A stretch of DNA of 64,000 bases from Tupaia tana (GCA_026018925.1 JAKSZU010000134.1:248001-312000), one strand, 5' to 3'. Shown: positions 23,781-37,169, counted from the first letter of the stretch. Made by a program: numbers and translations. The notes: generated by a model from the sequence alone, not told the origin.

Positions 23781-26700
23781 TCGTAAAAAGGAAAAATTAC
23801 CAAAAAAAAATGAGGAGACAGGAGCAGAGAGACACAGAGACCTTAGAGACACAGAGACAGAGATAGAAGGCCAGAGGGGCTCCCTACCACACTAGCTTTG
23901 CTTGCTGGAGGATGAATTATGAGTAGAAAATCTTCATTTATCTTGAGCCCTGAAATATCTAGTTCCCAGTATCCATGTGGAACCTTCTCAGAGATTGGCT
24001 CAACTCTCCTGCCTGGGAGAAAGGAGCAGAAGGGCTTATTAACAAAACAAAAGATGGAGCTGAGAGCCAGAGAGAAATTCTACCTTTAAAAAAATCGTAA
24101 ATAGAAAAATTACCAAAAAATAAAATGAGGAGACAGGAGAAGTGAGAGACAGAGACCTCAGAGACACAGAGACAGAGATAGAAGGCCAGAGGGCCTCCCT
24201 ACCACACTAGCTTTGCTTGCTGGAGGCTGAATTATGAGTAGAAAATCTGCATTTCTCCTGAGCCCTGAAATATCTTGTTCCCAGTATCCATGTGGAACCT
24301 TCTCAGAGAACGGCTCAACTCTCCTGCCTGGGAGAAAGGAGCAGAAGGGCTTATTAACAAAACAAAAGATGGAGCTGAGAGCCAGAGAGAAATTCTACCT
24401 TTAAAAAAAATCGTAAAAAGGAAAAATTACCAAAAAAAAATGAGGAGACAGGAGCAGAGAGAGACAGAGACCTCAGAGACACAGAGACAGAGATAGAAGG
24501 TCAGAGGGGCTCCCGACCACACTAGCTTTGCTTGCTGGAGGCTGAATTATGAGTAGAAAATCTTCATTTCTCCTGAGCCCTGAAATATCTAGTTCCCAGT
24601 ATCCATGTGGAATCTTCTCAGAGAATGGCTCAACTCTCCTGCCTGGGAGAAAGGAGAAGAAGGGCTTATTAACAAAACAAAAGATGGAGCTGAGAGCCAG
24701 AGGGTAATTCTAACTTTAAAAAAATCGTCAAAAAGAAAAATTACCAAAAAAAATGAGGAGACAGGAGCAGAGAGAGACAGAGACCTCAGAGACACAGAGA
24801 CAGAGATAGAAGGCCAGAGGGGCTCCCTACCACACTAGCTTTGCTCGCTGGAGGGTGAATTATGAGTAGAAAATCTTCATTTCTCCTGAGCCCTGAAATA
24901 TCTCGTTCCCAGTATCCATGAGGAAACTTCTCAGAGAATGGCTCAACTCTCCTGCCTGGGAGAAAGGAACAGAAGGGCTTAATAACAAAACAAAAGATGG
25001 AGTTGAAAGCCAGAGAGTAATTCTACCTTTAAAAAAATCGTAAAAAGGAAAAATTACCAAAAAAATATGAGGAGACAGGAGCAGAGAGACACAGAGACCT
25101 CAGAGACACAGAGACAGAGATAGAAGGCCAGAGGGGCTCCCTACCACACTAGCTTTGCTTGCTGGAGGCTGAATTATGAGTAGAAAATCTTCATTTCTCC
25201 TGAGCCCTGAAATATCTAGTTCCCAGTATCCATGTGGAATCTTCTCAGAGAATGGCTCAACTGTCCTGCCTGGGAAAAAGGAGCAGAAGGGCTTATTAAC
25301 AAAACAAAAGATGGAGCTGAGAGCCAGAGAGAAATTCTACCTTTAAAAAAATCGTAAAAAGGAAAAATTACAAAAAAAAAATGAGGAGACAGGAGCAGTG
25401 AGAGACAGAGATCTCAGGGACACAGAGACAGAGATAGAAGGCCAGAGGGGCTCCCTACCACACTAGCTATGCTTGCTGGAGGCTGAATTATGAGTAGAAA
25501 ATCTTCATTTCTCCTGAGCCCTGATATATCTAGTTCCCAGTATCCATGTGGAATCTTCTCAGAGAATGGCTCAACTCTCCTGCCTGCGAGAAAGAGCAGA
25601 AGGGCTTATTAACAAAACAAAGATGAAGCTGAGAGCCAGAGAGAAATTCTACCTTTAAAAAAATCGTAAAAAGGAAAAATTACCAAAAAAATTGAGGAGA
25701 CAGGAGGAGAGAGACAGAGACCTCAGAGACACAGAGACAGAGATACAAGGCCAGAGGGGCTCCCTACCACACTAATTTTGCTTGCTGGAGGCTGAATTAT
25801 GAGTAGAAAATCTTCATTTCTCCTGAGCCCTGAAATATATAGTTCCCAGTATCCATGTGGAATCTTCTCAGAGAATGGCTCAACTCTCCTGCCTGGGAGA
25901 AAGGAGCAGAAGGGCTTATTAACAAAACAAAAGATGGAGCTGAGAGCCAGAGAGAAAATCTACCTTTAAAAAAATCGTAAAAACGTAAAATTACCAAAAA
26001 ATAAAATGAGGAGACAGGAGCAGAGAGAGACAGAGACCTCAGAGACACAGAGACAGAGATAGAAGGCCAGAGGGGCTCCCAACCACACTAGCTTTGCTTG
26101 CTGGAGGCTGAATTATGAGTAGAAAATCTTCATTTCTCCTGAGCCCTGAAATATCTAGTTCCCAGTATCCATGTGGAATCTTCTCAGAGAATGGCTCAAC
26201 TCTCTTGCCTGGGATAACGGAGCAGAAGGGCTTATTAACAAAACAAAAGATGGAGCTGAGAGCCAGAGAGAAATTCTACCTTTAAAAAAATCGTAAAAAG
26301 GAAAAATTACAAAAAAAAATGAGGAGACAGGAGCAGTGAGAGACAGAGATCTCAGGGACACAGAGACAGAGATAGAAGGCCAGAGGGGCTACCTACCACA
26401 CTAGCTATGCTTGCTGGAGGCTGAATTATGAGTAGAAAATCTACATTTCTCCTGAGCCCTGATATATCTAGTTCCCAGTATCCATGTGGAAACTTCTCAG
26501 AGAATGGCTCAACTCTCCTGCCTGCGAGAAAGAGCAGAAGGGCTTATTAACAAAACAAAAGATGAAGCTGAGAGCCAGAGAGAAATTCTACCTTTAAAAA
26601 AATCGTAAAAAGGAAAAATTACCAAAAATATTGAGGAGACAGGAGAAGAGAGAGACAGAGACCTCAGAGACACAGAGACAGAGATAGAAGTCCAGAGGGG

Positions 26701-27025
26701 CTCCCTACCACACTAGCTTTGCTTGCTGGAGGCTGAATTATGAGTAGAAAATCTTCATTTCTCCTGAGCCCTGAAATATCTACTTCCCAGTATGCATGTG
26801 GAATCTTCTCAGAGAATGGCTCAATTCTCCTGCCTGGGAGAAAGGTGCAGAAGGGCTTATTAACAAAACAAAAGATGGAACTGAGAGCCAGAGAGAAATT
26901 CTACCTTTAAAAAAATCGTAAAAAGGAAAAATTACCAAAAATTGAGGAGACAGGAGCAGAGAGAGACAGAGACCTCAGAGACACAGAGACAGAGATAGAA
27001 GGCCAGAGGGGCTCCCTACCACACT

Positions 27026-29633
27026 AGCTTTTCTTGCTGGAGGCAGAAGTATGAGTAGAAAATCTTCATTTCCTCTGAGCCCTGAAATATCTAGTTCCCA
27101 GTATCCATGTGGAATCTTCTCAGAGAATGGCTAAACTCTCCTGCCTGGGAGGAAGGAGCAGAAGGGCTTATTATCAAAACAAAAGATGGAGCTGATTGCC
27201 AGAGCGAAATTCTACCTTCAAAAAAACCATAAAAAGGAAAAATTACCAAAATAAAAAATGAGGAGACAGGAGCAGAGAGAGACAGAGACCTCAGAGACAC
27301 AGAGACAGAGATAGAAGCCCAGAGGGGCTCCCTAGCACAGTAGCTTAGCTTGCTGGAGGCTGAATTATGAGGAGAAAATCTTCATTTCTCCTGAGCCCTG
27401 AAATATCTAGTTCCCAGTATCCTTGTGGAATCGTCTCAGAGAATGGCTCAACTCTCCTGCCATGGAGAAAGGAGCAGAAGGGCTTATTAACAAAACAAAA
27501 GATGGAGTTGAGAGCCAGAGAGAAATTCTACCTTTAAAAAAATCGTAAAAAGGAAAAATTACCAAAAAAAAAAAAGTGAGGAGATAGGAGCAGAGAAAGA
27601 CAGAGACCTCAGAGAAACAGAGACAGAGATAGAAGTCCAGAGGGGCTCCCTACCACACTAATTTTGCTTGCTGGAGGCTGAATTATGAGTAGAAAATCTT
27701 CATTTCTCCTGAGCCCTAAAATATATAGTTCCCAGTATCCATGTGGAATCTTCTCAGAGAATGGCTCAACTCTCCTGCCTGGGAGAAAGGAGCAGAAGGG
27801 CTTATTAACAAAACAAAAGATGGAGCTGAGAGCCAGAGAGAAATTCTACCTTTAAAAAAATCATAAAAACGTAAAATTACCAAAAAATAAAATGAGGAGA
27901 CAGGAGCAGAGAGAGACAGAGACCTCAGAGACACAGAGACAGAGACAGAAGGCCAGAGGGGCTCCCAACCACACTAGCTTTGCTTGCTGGAGGCTGAATT
28001 ATGAGTAGAAAATCTTCATTTCTCCTGAGCCCTGAAATATCTATTTCCCAGTATCCATGTGGAATCTTCTCAGAGAATGGCTCAACTCTCTTGCCTGGGA
28101 GAAAGGAGCAGAAGGGCTTATTAACAAAACAAAAGATGGAGCTGAGAGCCAGAGAGAAATTCTACCTTTAAAAAAATCGTAAAAAGGAAAAATTACCAAA
28201 AAAAAAAGAGGAGACAGGAGCAGTGAGAGACAGAGATCTCAGGGACACAGAGACAGAGATAGAAGGCCAGAGGGGCTCCCTACCACACTAGCTATGCTTG
28301 CTGGAGGCTGAATTATGAGTAGAAAATCTTCATTTCTCCTGAGCCCTGATATATCTAGTTCCCAGTATCCATGTGGAATCTTCTCAGAGAATGGCTCAAC
28401 TCTCCTGCCTGCGAGAAAGAGCAGAAGGGCTTATTAACAAAACAAAAGATGAAGCTGAGAGCCAGAGAGAAATTCTACATTTAAAAAAATCGTAAAAAGG
28501 AAAAATTACCAAAAAAATTGAGGAGACAGGAGCAGAGAGAGACAGAGACCTCAGAGACACAGAGACAGAGATAGAAGGCCAGAGGGGCTCCCTACCACAG
28601 TAGCTTTGCTTGCTGGAGGCTGAATTATGAGTAGAAAATCTTCATTTCTCCTGAGCCCTGAAATATCTACTTCCCAGTATGCATGTGGAATCTTCTCAGA
28701 GAATGGCTCCACTCTCCTGCCTGGGAGAAAGGAGCAGAAGGGCTTATTAACAAAACAAAAGACGGAGCTGAGAGCCAGAGAGAAATTCTACCTTTAAAAC
28801 AATCGTAAAATGGAAAAATTAGCAAAAAAAAAAAATGAGGAGGCAGGAGCAGGGAGAGTCAGAGACCTCAGAGACACAGAGACCGAGATAGAAGTCCAGA
28901 GGGGCTCCCTACCACACTAGCTTTGCTTGCTGGAGGCTGAATTATGAGGAGTAAATCTTCATTTCTCCTGAGCCCTGACATATCTAGTTCCCAGTATCCA
29001 TGTGGAATCTTCTCAGAGAATGCCTCAACTCTCCTGCCTGGGAGAAAGGAGCAGAAGGGCTTATTAAAAAAACAAAAGATGGAGCTGAGAGCCAGAGAGA
29101 AATTCTACCTTTAAAAAAATCGTAAAAATAAAAAATTACCAAAAAAAAAATGAGGAGACAGGAGCAGAGAGAGACAGAGACCTCAGAGACACAGAGACAG
29201 AGATAGAAGGCCCGAGGGGCTCCCTACCACATTAGCTTTGCTTGCTGGAGGCTGAATTATGAGTAGAAAATCTTCATTTCTCCTGAGCCCTGAAATATCT
29301 AGTTCCCAGTATCCATGTGGAATCTTCTCAGAGAATGGCTCAACTCTCTTACCTGGGAGAAAGGAGCAGAAGGGCTTATTAACAAAACAAAAGATGGAGC
29401 TGAGAGCCAGAGAGAAATTCTACCTTTAAAAAAATCGTAAAAAGGAAAAATTACCAAAAAAAATGAGGAGACAGGAGCAGAGAGAGACAGAGACCTCAGA
29501 GACACAGAGACAGAGAAAGAACGCCACAGGGGCTCCCTACCACACTAACTTTGCCTGCTGGAGGCTGAATTATGAGTAGAAAATCTTCCTTTCTCCTGAG
29601 CCCTGAAATATCTAGTTCCCAGTATCCATGTGG
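27026..29633 (+). repeat. 2.6-kb higher-order repeat, copy 1 of 3
   Basis: About eight monomers whose ordered variants recur at 33280-35888 (offset 6,254) and 47154-49758. In order: GCTTTTCTTGCTGGAGGCAG, AGCCCAGAGGGGCTCCCTAGC, CTAATTTTGC, CCTAAAATATATAG, GCTCCCAACCACAC, CAGTGAGAGACAGAGATCTC, CCTGATATATCTAG, TCTACATTTAAA, TCTACTTCCCAGTATGCATG, TAAAACAATCGTAAAATGG, CCTGACATATCTAG, GAAGGCCCGAGG, CTCTCTTACCTGGG and GAAAGAACGCCA. Small differences such as TAGCTTAGC (27343) and CTGATTGCCAG (near 27195) mark this copy. Confidence 0.88.
28667..29633 (+). repeat. 0.97-kb submodule, copy 1 of 6
   Basis: The right-hand part of the 2.6-kb unit, from TCTACTTCCCAGTATGCATG through TAAAACAATCGTAAAATGG, CCTGACATATC, GGCCCGAGG and CTCTCTTACC to GAAAGAACGCC and CTTCCTTTCTCC. 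It is also found alone, without the left half of the unit, at 37170, 38435 and 41284. This shows that the half-units move independently. Confidence 0.82.
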
Positions 29634-30388
29634 AAACTTCTCAGAGAATGGCTCAACTCTCCTGCCTGGGAGGAAGGAGCAGAAGGGCTTATTAACAAAA
29701 CAAAAGATGGAGCTGAGAGCCAGAGAGAAATTCTACTTTTAAAAAAATCATAAAAAGGAAAAATTACCAAAAAAAAACAGAGGAGACAGGAGCAGAGAGA
29801 GACAGAGACCTCAGATACACAGAGACAGAGATAGAAGGCCAGAGGGGCTCCCTACCACACTAGCTTTGCTTGCTGGAGGCTCAATTATGAGTAGAAAATC
29901 TTCATTTCTCCTGAGCCCTGAAATATCTAGTTCCCAGTATCCATGTGGAATCTTCTCAGAGAATGGCTCAACTCTCCTGCCTGGGAGACAGGAGCAGAAG
30001 GGCTTATTAACAAAACAAAAGATGTAGCTGAGAGCCAGAGAGAAATTCTACCTTTAAAAAAATCGTAAAAAGGAAAAATTACCAAAAAAAAAAATGAGGA
30101 GACAGGAGCAGAGAGAGACAGAGACCTCAGAGACAATGAGAGAGAAATAGAAGGTCAGAGTGGCTCCCTACCACACTAGCTTTGCTTGCTGGAGGCTGAA
30201 TTATGAGTAGAAAATCTTCATTTCTCCTGAGCCCTGAAATATCTAGTTCCCAGTATCCATGTGGAATCTTCTCAGAGAATGGCTCAACTCTCCTGCCTGG
30301 GAGAAAGGAGCAGAAGGGCTTATTAACAAAACAACAGATGGAGCTGAGAGCCAGAGAGAAATTCTACCTTTAAAAAAATCGTAAAAAT

Positions 30389-30652
30389 GGGAACCAGCAG
30401 TTAGTGTAATGGCTATGTCGCTGGACTCCCACGTAGTCGACCGCAGTTCGCGTCTCGGACCCGGTGGCTTACAACTCACGCTGGGCGCTTGTGCGTGCGT
30501 GCCCAGGATCCCGAGAGGAGAATGGAAGAGAAGGGATTGCGGCGTGACCATCCCCCCTGGGGGGTGATTTCTCGCTTTCTATCTCTCTGTCTCTCTCTGT
30601 CTGTCTGGCGAGCGCACGCGCCCTATAGCGAAAAACCTCTCAAAAAAAAAAA
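30389..30652 (+). mobile_element. tRNA-derived SINE, copy 2
   Basis: A 253-bp body at 30389-30641 plus a tail. The target duplication is perfect, AAAAAAATCGTAAAAA at 30372-30387 and 30646-30661, at the same monomer position as the other three copies. This is the most diverged copy, with five substitutions relative to copies 3 and 4. Among them are TAGCG to TAGTG in the A box and GCGGTTC to GCAGTTC at the first base of the B box, both typical of CpG decay. The others include CGCTTGTG, and GGAAGAG for GGAGGAG. The preceding monomer (GAGAGAGAAATAGAAGGTCAGAGTGG) matches that before copies 1 and 3. Confidence 0.9.
30402..30455 (+). promoter_or_regulatory. Weakened Pol III A and B boxes, SINE copy 2
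   Basis: The A box reads TAGTGTAATGG (30402-30412) and still fits TRGYnnAnnnG. The B box reads AGTTCGCGTCT (30445-30455) and has lost the leading G, so it has three departures from consensus. This copy is the least likely of the four to be transcribed. Confidence 0.45.
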
Positions 30653-30769
30653 TCGTAAAAAGGAAAAATTACCAAAAAAAAAAATGAGGAGACAGGAGCA
30701 GAGAGAGACAGAGACCTCAGGGACACAGAGACAGAGATAGAAGGCCAGAGGGGCTCCCTACCACACTAA

Positions 30770-30773
30770 TTTT
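30770..30773 (+). terminator. Possible Pol III T4 stop downstream of SINE copy 2
   Basis: The monomer after this SINE is of the CTAATTTTGC type and supplies a T4 run on the + strand, about 120 bp past the poly-A. The consensus monomer has only T3 runs on this strand. The role is inference: T4 is the minimal Pol III stop in vertebrates. Confidence 0.25.
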
Positions 30774-33279
30774 GCTTGCTGGAGGCTGAATTATGAGTAG
30801 AAAATCTTCATTTCTCCTGAGCCCTGAAATATATAGTTCCCAGTATCCATGTGGAATCTTCTCAGAGAATGGCTCAACTCTCCTGCCTGGGAGAAAGGAG
30901 CAGAAGGGCTTATTAACAAAACAAAAGATGGAGCTGAGAGCCAGAGAGAAATTCTACCTTTAAAAAAATCGTAAAAACGTAAAATTACCAAAAAAAAATG
31001 AGGAGACAGGAGCAGAGACACACAGAGACCTTAGAGACACAGAGACAGAGATAGAAGGCCAGAGGGGCTCCCTACCACACTAGCTTTGCTTGCTGGAGGC
31101 TGAATTATGAGTAGAAAATCTTCATTTATCTTGAGCCCTGAAATATCTAGTTCCCAGTATCCATGTGGAACCTTCTCAGAGATTGGCTCAACTCTCCTGC
31201 CTGGGAGAAAGGAGCAGAAGGGCTTATTAACAAAACAAAAGATGGAGCTGAGAGCCAGAGAGAAATTCTACCTTTAAAAAAATCGTAAATAGAAAAATTA
31301 CCAAAAAATAGAATGAGGAGACAGGAGCAGAGAGAGACAGAGACCTCAGAGACACAGAGACAGAGATAGAAGGCCAGAGGGCCTCCCTACCACACTAGCT
31401 TTGCTTGCTGGAGGCTGAATTATGAGTAGAAAATCTGCATTTCTCCTGAGCCCTGAAATATCTAGTTCCCAGTATCCATGTGGAATCTTCTCAGAGAATG
31501 GCTCAACTCTCCTGCCTGGGAGAAAGGAGCAGAAGGGCTTATTAACAAAACAAAAGATGGAGCTGAGAGCCAGAGAGAAATTCTACCTTTAAAAAAATCG
31601 TAAAAAGGAAAGTTTACAAAAAAAATATGAGGAGACAGGAGCAGAGAGAGACAGAGACCTCAGAGACACAGAGACAGAGATAGAAGGCCAGAGGGGCTCC
31701 CTACCACACTAGTTTGCTTGCTGGAGGCTGAATTATGAGTAGAAAATCTTCATTTCTCCTGAGCCCTGAAATATCTAGTTCCCAGTATCCATGTGGAATC
31801 TTCTCAGAGAATGGCTCAACTCTCCTGCCTGGGAGAAAGGAGCAGAAGGGCTTATTAACAAAACAAAAGATGGAGCTGAGAGCCAGAGAGAAATTCTACC
31901 TTTAAAAAAATCGTAAAAAGGAAAAATTACCAAAAAAAAAGTGAGGAGATAGGAGCAGAGAGAGACAGAGACCTCAGAGACACAGAGACAGAGATAGAAG
32001 GCCAGAGGGCCTCCCTACCACACTAGCTTTGCTTGCTGGAGGCTGAATTATGAGTAGAAAATCTGCATTTCTCCTGAGCCCTGAAATATCTAGTTCCCAG
32101 TATCCATGTGGAATCTTCTCAGAGAATGGCTCAACTCTCCTGCCTGGGAGAAAGGAGCAGAAGGGCTTATTAACAAAACAAAAGATGGAGCTGAGAGCCA
32201 GAGGGAAATTCTAACTTTAAAAAAATCGTCAAAAAGAAAAATTACCAAAAAAAATGAGGAGACAGGAGCAGAGAGAGACAGAGACCTCAGAGACACAGAG
32301 ACAGAGATAGAAGGCCAGAGGGGCTCCCTACCACACTAGCTTTGCTCGCTGGAGGCTGAATTATGAGTAGAAAATCTTCATTTCTCCTGAGCCCTGAAAT
32401 ATCTAGTTCCCAGTATCCTTGTGGAATCTTCTCAGAGAATGGCTCAACTCTCCTGCCTGGGAGAAAGGAGCAGAAGGGCTTATTAACAAAACAAAAGATG
32501 GAGTTGAGAGCCAGAGAGAAATTCTACCTTTAAAAAAATCGTAAAAAGGAAAAATTACCAAAAAAAAATGAGGAGACAGGAACAGAGAGACACAGAGACC
32601 TCAGAGACACAGAGACAGAGATAGAAGGCCAGAGGGGCTCCCTACCACACTACCTTTGCTTGCTGGAGGCTGAATTATGAGTAGAAAATCTTCATTTCTC
32701 CTGAGCCCTGATATATCTAGTTCCCAGTATCCATGTGGAATCTTCTCAGAGAATGGCTCAACTCTCCTGCCTGCGAGAAAGAGCAGAAGGGCTTATTAAC
32801 AAAACAAAAGATGAAGCTGAGAGCCAGAGAGAAATTCTACCTTTAAAAAAATCATAAAAATGAAAAATTACCAAAAAAAATTGAGGAGACAGGAGGAGAG
32901 AGACAGAGACCTCAGAGACACAGAGACAGTGATAGAAGGCCAGAGGGGCTCCCTACCACACTAGCTTTGCTTGCTGGAGGCTGAATTATGAGTAGAAAAT
33001 CTTCATTTCTCCTGAGCCCTGAAATATCTACTTCCCAGTATGCATGTGGAATCTTCTCAGAGAATGGCTCAACTCTCCTGCCTGGGAGAAAGGAGCAGAA
33101 GGGCTTATTAACAAAACAAAAGATGGAGCTGAGAGCCAGAGAGAAATTCTACCTTTAAAAAAATCGTAAAAAGGAAAAATTACCAAAAAAAAAAAGTGAG
33201 GAGATAGGAGCAGAGAAATACAGAGACCTCAGAGAAACAGAGACAGAGATAGAAGGCCAGAGGGGCTCCCTACCACACT

Positions 33280-35888
33280 AGCTTTTCTTGCTGGAAGCAG
33301 AAGTATGAGTAGAAAATCTTCATTTCCTCTGAGCCCTGAAATATCTAGTTCCCAGTATCCATGTGGAATCTTCTCAGAGAATGGCTAAACTCTCCTGCCT
33401 GGGAGGAAGGAGCAGAAGGGCTTATTATCAAAACAAAAGATGGAGCTGAGAGGCAGAGCGAAATTCTACCTTCAAAAAAATCATAAAAAGGAAAAATTAC
33501 CAAAATAAAAAATGAGGAGACAGGAGCAGAGAGAGACAGAGACCTCAGAGACACAGAGACAGAGATAGAAGCCCAGAGGGGCTCCCTAGCACAGTAGCTT
33601 TGCTTGCTGGAGGCTGAATTATGAGGAGAAAATCTTCATTTCTCCTGAGCCCTGAAATATCTAGTTCCCAGTATCCTTGTGGAATCTTCTCAGAGAATGG
33701 CTCAACTCTCCTGCCTGGGAGAAAGGAGCAGAAGGGCTTATTAACAAAACAAAAGATGGAGTTGAGAGCCAGAGAGAAATTCTACCTTTAAAAAAATCGT
33801 AAAAAGGAAAAATTACCAAAAAAAAAAAGTGAGGAGATAGGAGCAGAGAAAGACAGAGACCTCAGAGACACAGAGACAGAGATAGAAGGCCAGAGGGGCT
33901 CCCTACCACACTAATTTTGCTTGCTGGAGGCTGAATTATGAGTAGAAAATCTTCATTTCTCCTGAGCCCTAAAATATATAGTTCCCAGTATCCATGTGGA
34001 ATCTTCTCAGAGAATGGCTCAACTCTCCTGCCTGGGAGAAAGGAGCAGAAGGGCTTATTAACAAAACAAAAGATGGAGCTGAGAGCCAGAGAGAAATTCT
34101 ACCTTTAAAAAAATCGTAAAAACGTAAAATTACCAAAAAATAAAATGAGGAGACAGGAGCAGAGAGAGACAGAGACCTCAGAGACACAGAGACAGAGATA
34201 GAAGGCCAGAGGGGCTCCCAACCACACAAGCTTTGCTTGCTGGAGGCTGAATTATGAGTAGAAAATCTTCATTTCTCCTGAGCCCTGAAATATCTAGTTC
34301 CCAGTATCCATGTGAAATCTTCTCAGAGAATGGCTCAACTCTCTTGCCTGGGAGAAAGGAGCAGAAGGGCTTATTAACAAAACAAAAGATGGAGCTGAGA
34401 GCCAGAGAGAAATTCTACCTTTAAAAAAATCGTAAAAAGGAAAAATTAAAAAAAAAAAAATGAGGAGACAGGAGCAGTGAGAGACAGAGATCTCAGGGAC
34501 ACAGAGACAGAGATAGAAGGCCAGAGGGGCTCCCTACCACACTAGATATGCTTGCTGGAGGCTGAATTATGAGTAGAAAATCTTCATTTCTCCTGAGCCC
34601 TGATATATCTAGTTCCCAGTATCCATGTGGAATCTTCTCAGAGAATGGCTCAACTCTCCTGCCTGCGAGAAAGAGCAGAAGGGCTTATTAACAAAACAAA
34701 AGATGAAACTGAGAGCCAGAGAGAAATTCTACATTTAAAAAAATCGTAAAAAGGAAAAATTACCAAAAAAATTGAGGAGACAGGAGCAGAGGGAGACAGA
34801 GACCTCAGAGCCACAGAGACAGAGATAGAAGGCCAGAGGGGCTCCCTACCACACTAGCTTTGCTTGCTGGAGGCTGAATTATGAGTAGAAAATCTTCATT
34901 TCTCCTGAGCCCTGAAATATCTACTTCCCAGTATGCATGTGGAATCTTCTCAGAGAATGGCTCAAATCTCCTGCCTGGGAGAAAGGAGCAGAAGGGCTTA
35001 TTAACAAAACAAAAGACGGAGCTGAGAGCCAGAGAGAAATTCTACCTTTAAAACAATCGTAAAATGGAAAAATTAGCAAAAAAAAAAATGAGGAGGCAGG
35101 AGCAGGGAGAGACAGAGACCTCAGAGACACAGAGACAGAGATAGAAGTCCAGAGGGTCTCCCTACCTCACTAGCTTTGCTTGCTGGAGGCTGAATTATGA
35201 GGAGAAAATCTTCATTTCTCCTGAGCCCTGACATATCTAGTTCCCAGTATCCATGTGGAATCTTCTCAGAGAATGCCTCAACTCTCCTGCCTGGGAGAAA
35301 GGAGCAGAAGGGCTTATTAAAAAAAACAAAAGATGGAGCTGAGAGCCAGAGAGAAATTCTACCTTTAAAAAAATCGTAAAAATAAAAAATTACCAAAAAA
35401 AAAATGAGGAGACAGGAGCAGAGAGAGACAGAGACCTCAGAGACACAGAGACAGAGATAGAAGGCCTGAGGGGCTCCCTACCACACTAGCTTTGCTTCCT
35501 GGAGGCTGAATTATGAGTAGAAAATCTTCATTTCTCCTGAGCCCTGAAATATCTAGTTCCCAGTATCCATGTGGAATCTTCTCAGAGAATGGCTCAACTC
35601 TCTTACCTGGGAGAAAGGAGCAGAAGGGCTTATTAACAAAACAAAAGATGGAGCTGAGAGCCAGAGAGAAATTCTACCTTTAAAAAAATCGTAAAAAGGA
35701 AAAATTACCAAAAAAAATGAGGAGACAGGAGAAGAGAGAGACAGAGACCTCAGAGACACAGAGACAGAGAAAGAACGCCAGAGGGGCTCCCTACCACACT
35801 AGCTTTGCCTGCTGGAGGCTGATTTATGAGTAGAAAATCTTCCTTTCTCCTGAGCCCTGAAATATCTAGTTCCCAGTATCCATGTGGA
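33280..35888 (+). repeat. 2.6-kb higher-order repeat, copy 2 of 3
   Basis: Collinear with 27026-29633 at an offset of 6,254 bp (about 20 monomers) and with 47154-49758 at 13,874 bp (about 44 monomers). It carries the same order of private variants. Its right end runs to within about 16 bases of the N gap at 35905, so the gap abuts the end of this unit. Confidence 0.88.
34921..35888 (+). repeat. 0.97-kb submodule, copy 2 of 6
   Basis: The right-hand half of the second 2.6-kb unit, from CTACTTCCCAGTATGCATG to CTTCCTTTCTCC and CCATGTGG. It has GGCCTGAGGGG at 35464 where four of the other copies have GGCCCGAGGGG, and TTGCTTCCTGG in place of TTGCTTGCTGG. Confidence 0.8.
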
Positions 35889-35904
35889 AACTTCTCAGAG
35901 AATG

Positions 35905-36004
35905 NNNNNNNNNNNNNNNNNNNNNNNNNNNNNNNNNNNNNNNNNNNNNNNNNNNNNNNNNNNNNNNNNNNNNNNNNNNNNNNNNNNNNNNNNNNNNNNN
36001 NNNN
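35905..36004. other. Assembly gap of exactly 100 N
   Basis: A run of 100 N. It interrupts a monomer after CTTCTCAGAGAATG and resumes at GGGACCAGATAGAAAATTC, where the consensus would be GAGAGCCAGAGAGAAATTC. Roughly 70 bases of one monomer would fill the phase, so the 100 N are probably a placeholder of unknown true size. Any number of monomers may be missing. The first bases after the gap are off-consensus, which suggests a low-quality contig end. Confidence 0.95.
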
Positions 36005-37169
36005 GGGACCAGATAGAAAATTCTACCTTTAAAAAAATCGTAAAAAGGAAAAATTACAAAAAAAAAATGAGGAGACAGGAGCAGTGAGAGACAGAGATCT
36101 AAGGGACACAGAGACAGAGATAGAAGGCCAGAGGGGCTCCCTACCACACTAGCTATGCTTGCTGGAGGCTGAATTATGAGTAGAAAATCTTCATTTCTCC
36201 TGAGCCCTGATATATCTAGTTCCCAGTATCCATGTGGAATCTTCTCAGAGAATGGCTCAACTCTCCTGCCTGCGAGAAAGAGCAGAAGGGCTTATTAACA
36301 AAACAAAAAGATGAAGCTGAGAGCCAGAGAGAAATTCTACCTTTAAAAAAATCGTAAAAACGAAAAATTACCAAAATAAAAAATGAGGAGACAGGAGCAG
36401 AGAGAGACAGAGACCTCAGAGACACAGAGACAGAGATAGAAGCCCAGAGGGGCTCCCTAGCACAGTAGCTTTGCTTGCTGGAGGCTGAATTATGAGGAGA
36501 AAATCTTCATTTCTCCTGAGCCCTGAAATATCTAGTTCCCAGTATCCTTGTGGAATCTTCTCAGAGAATGGCTCAACTCTCCTGCCTGGGAGAAAGGAGC
36601 AGAAGGGCTTATTAACAAAACAAAAGATGGAGTTGAGAGCCAGAGAGAAATTTTACCTTTAAAAAAATCGTAAAAAGGAAAAATTACCAAAAAAAAAAAA
36701 GTGAGGAGATAGGAGCAGAGAAAGACAGAGACCTCAGAGACACAGAGACAGAGATAGAAGGCCAGAGGGGGCTCCCTACCACACTAATTTTGCTTGCTGG
36801 AGGCTGAATTATGAGTAGAAAATCTTCATTTCTCCTGAGCCCTAAAATATATAGTTCCCAGTATCCATGTGGAATCTTCTCAGAGAATGGCTCAACTCTC
36901 CTGCCTGGGAGAAAGGAGCAGAAGGGCTTATTAACAAAACAAAAGATGGAGCTGAGAGCCAGAGAGAAATTCTACCTTTAAAAAAAATCGTAAAAACGTA
37001 AAAATTACCAAAAAATAAAATGAGGAGACAGGAGCAGAGAGAGACAGAGACCTCAGAGACACAGAGACAGAGATAGAAGGCCAGAGGGGGCTCCCTACCA
37101 CACTAGCTTTGCTTGCTGGAGGCTGAATTATGAGTAGAAAATCTTCATTTCTCCTGAGCCCTGAAATAT

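Noticed and set aside
35826..36147. Open frames reading across the N run
   Set aside because: The unknown bases are not sequence, so the frame has no support.
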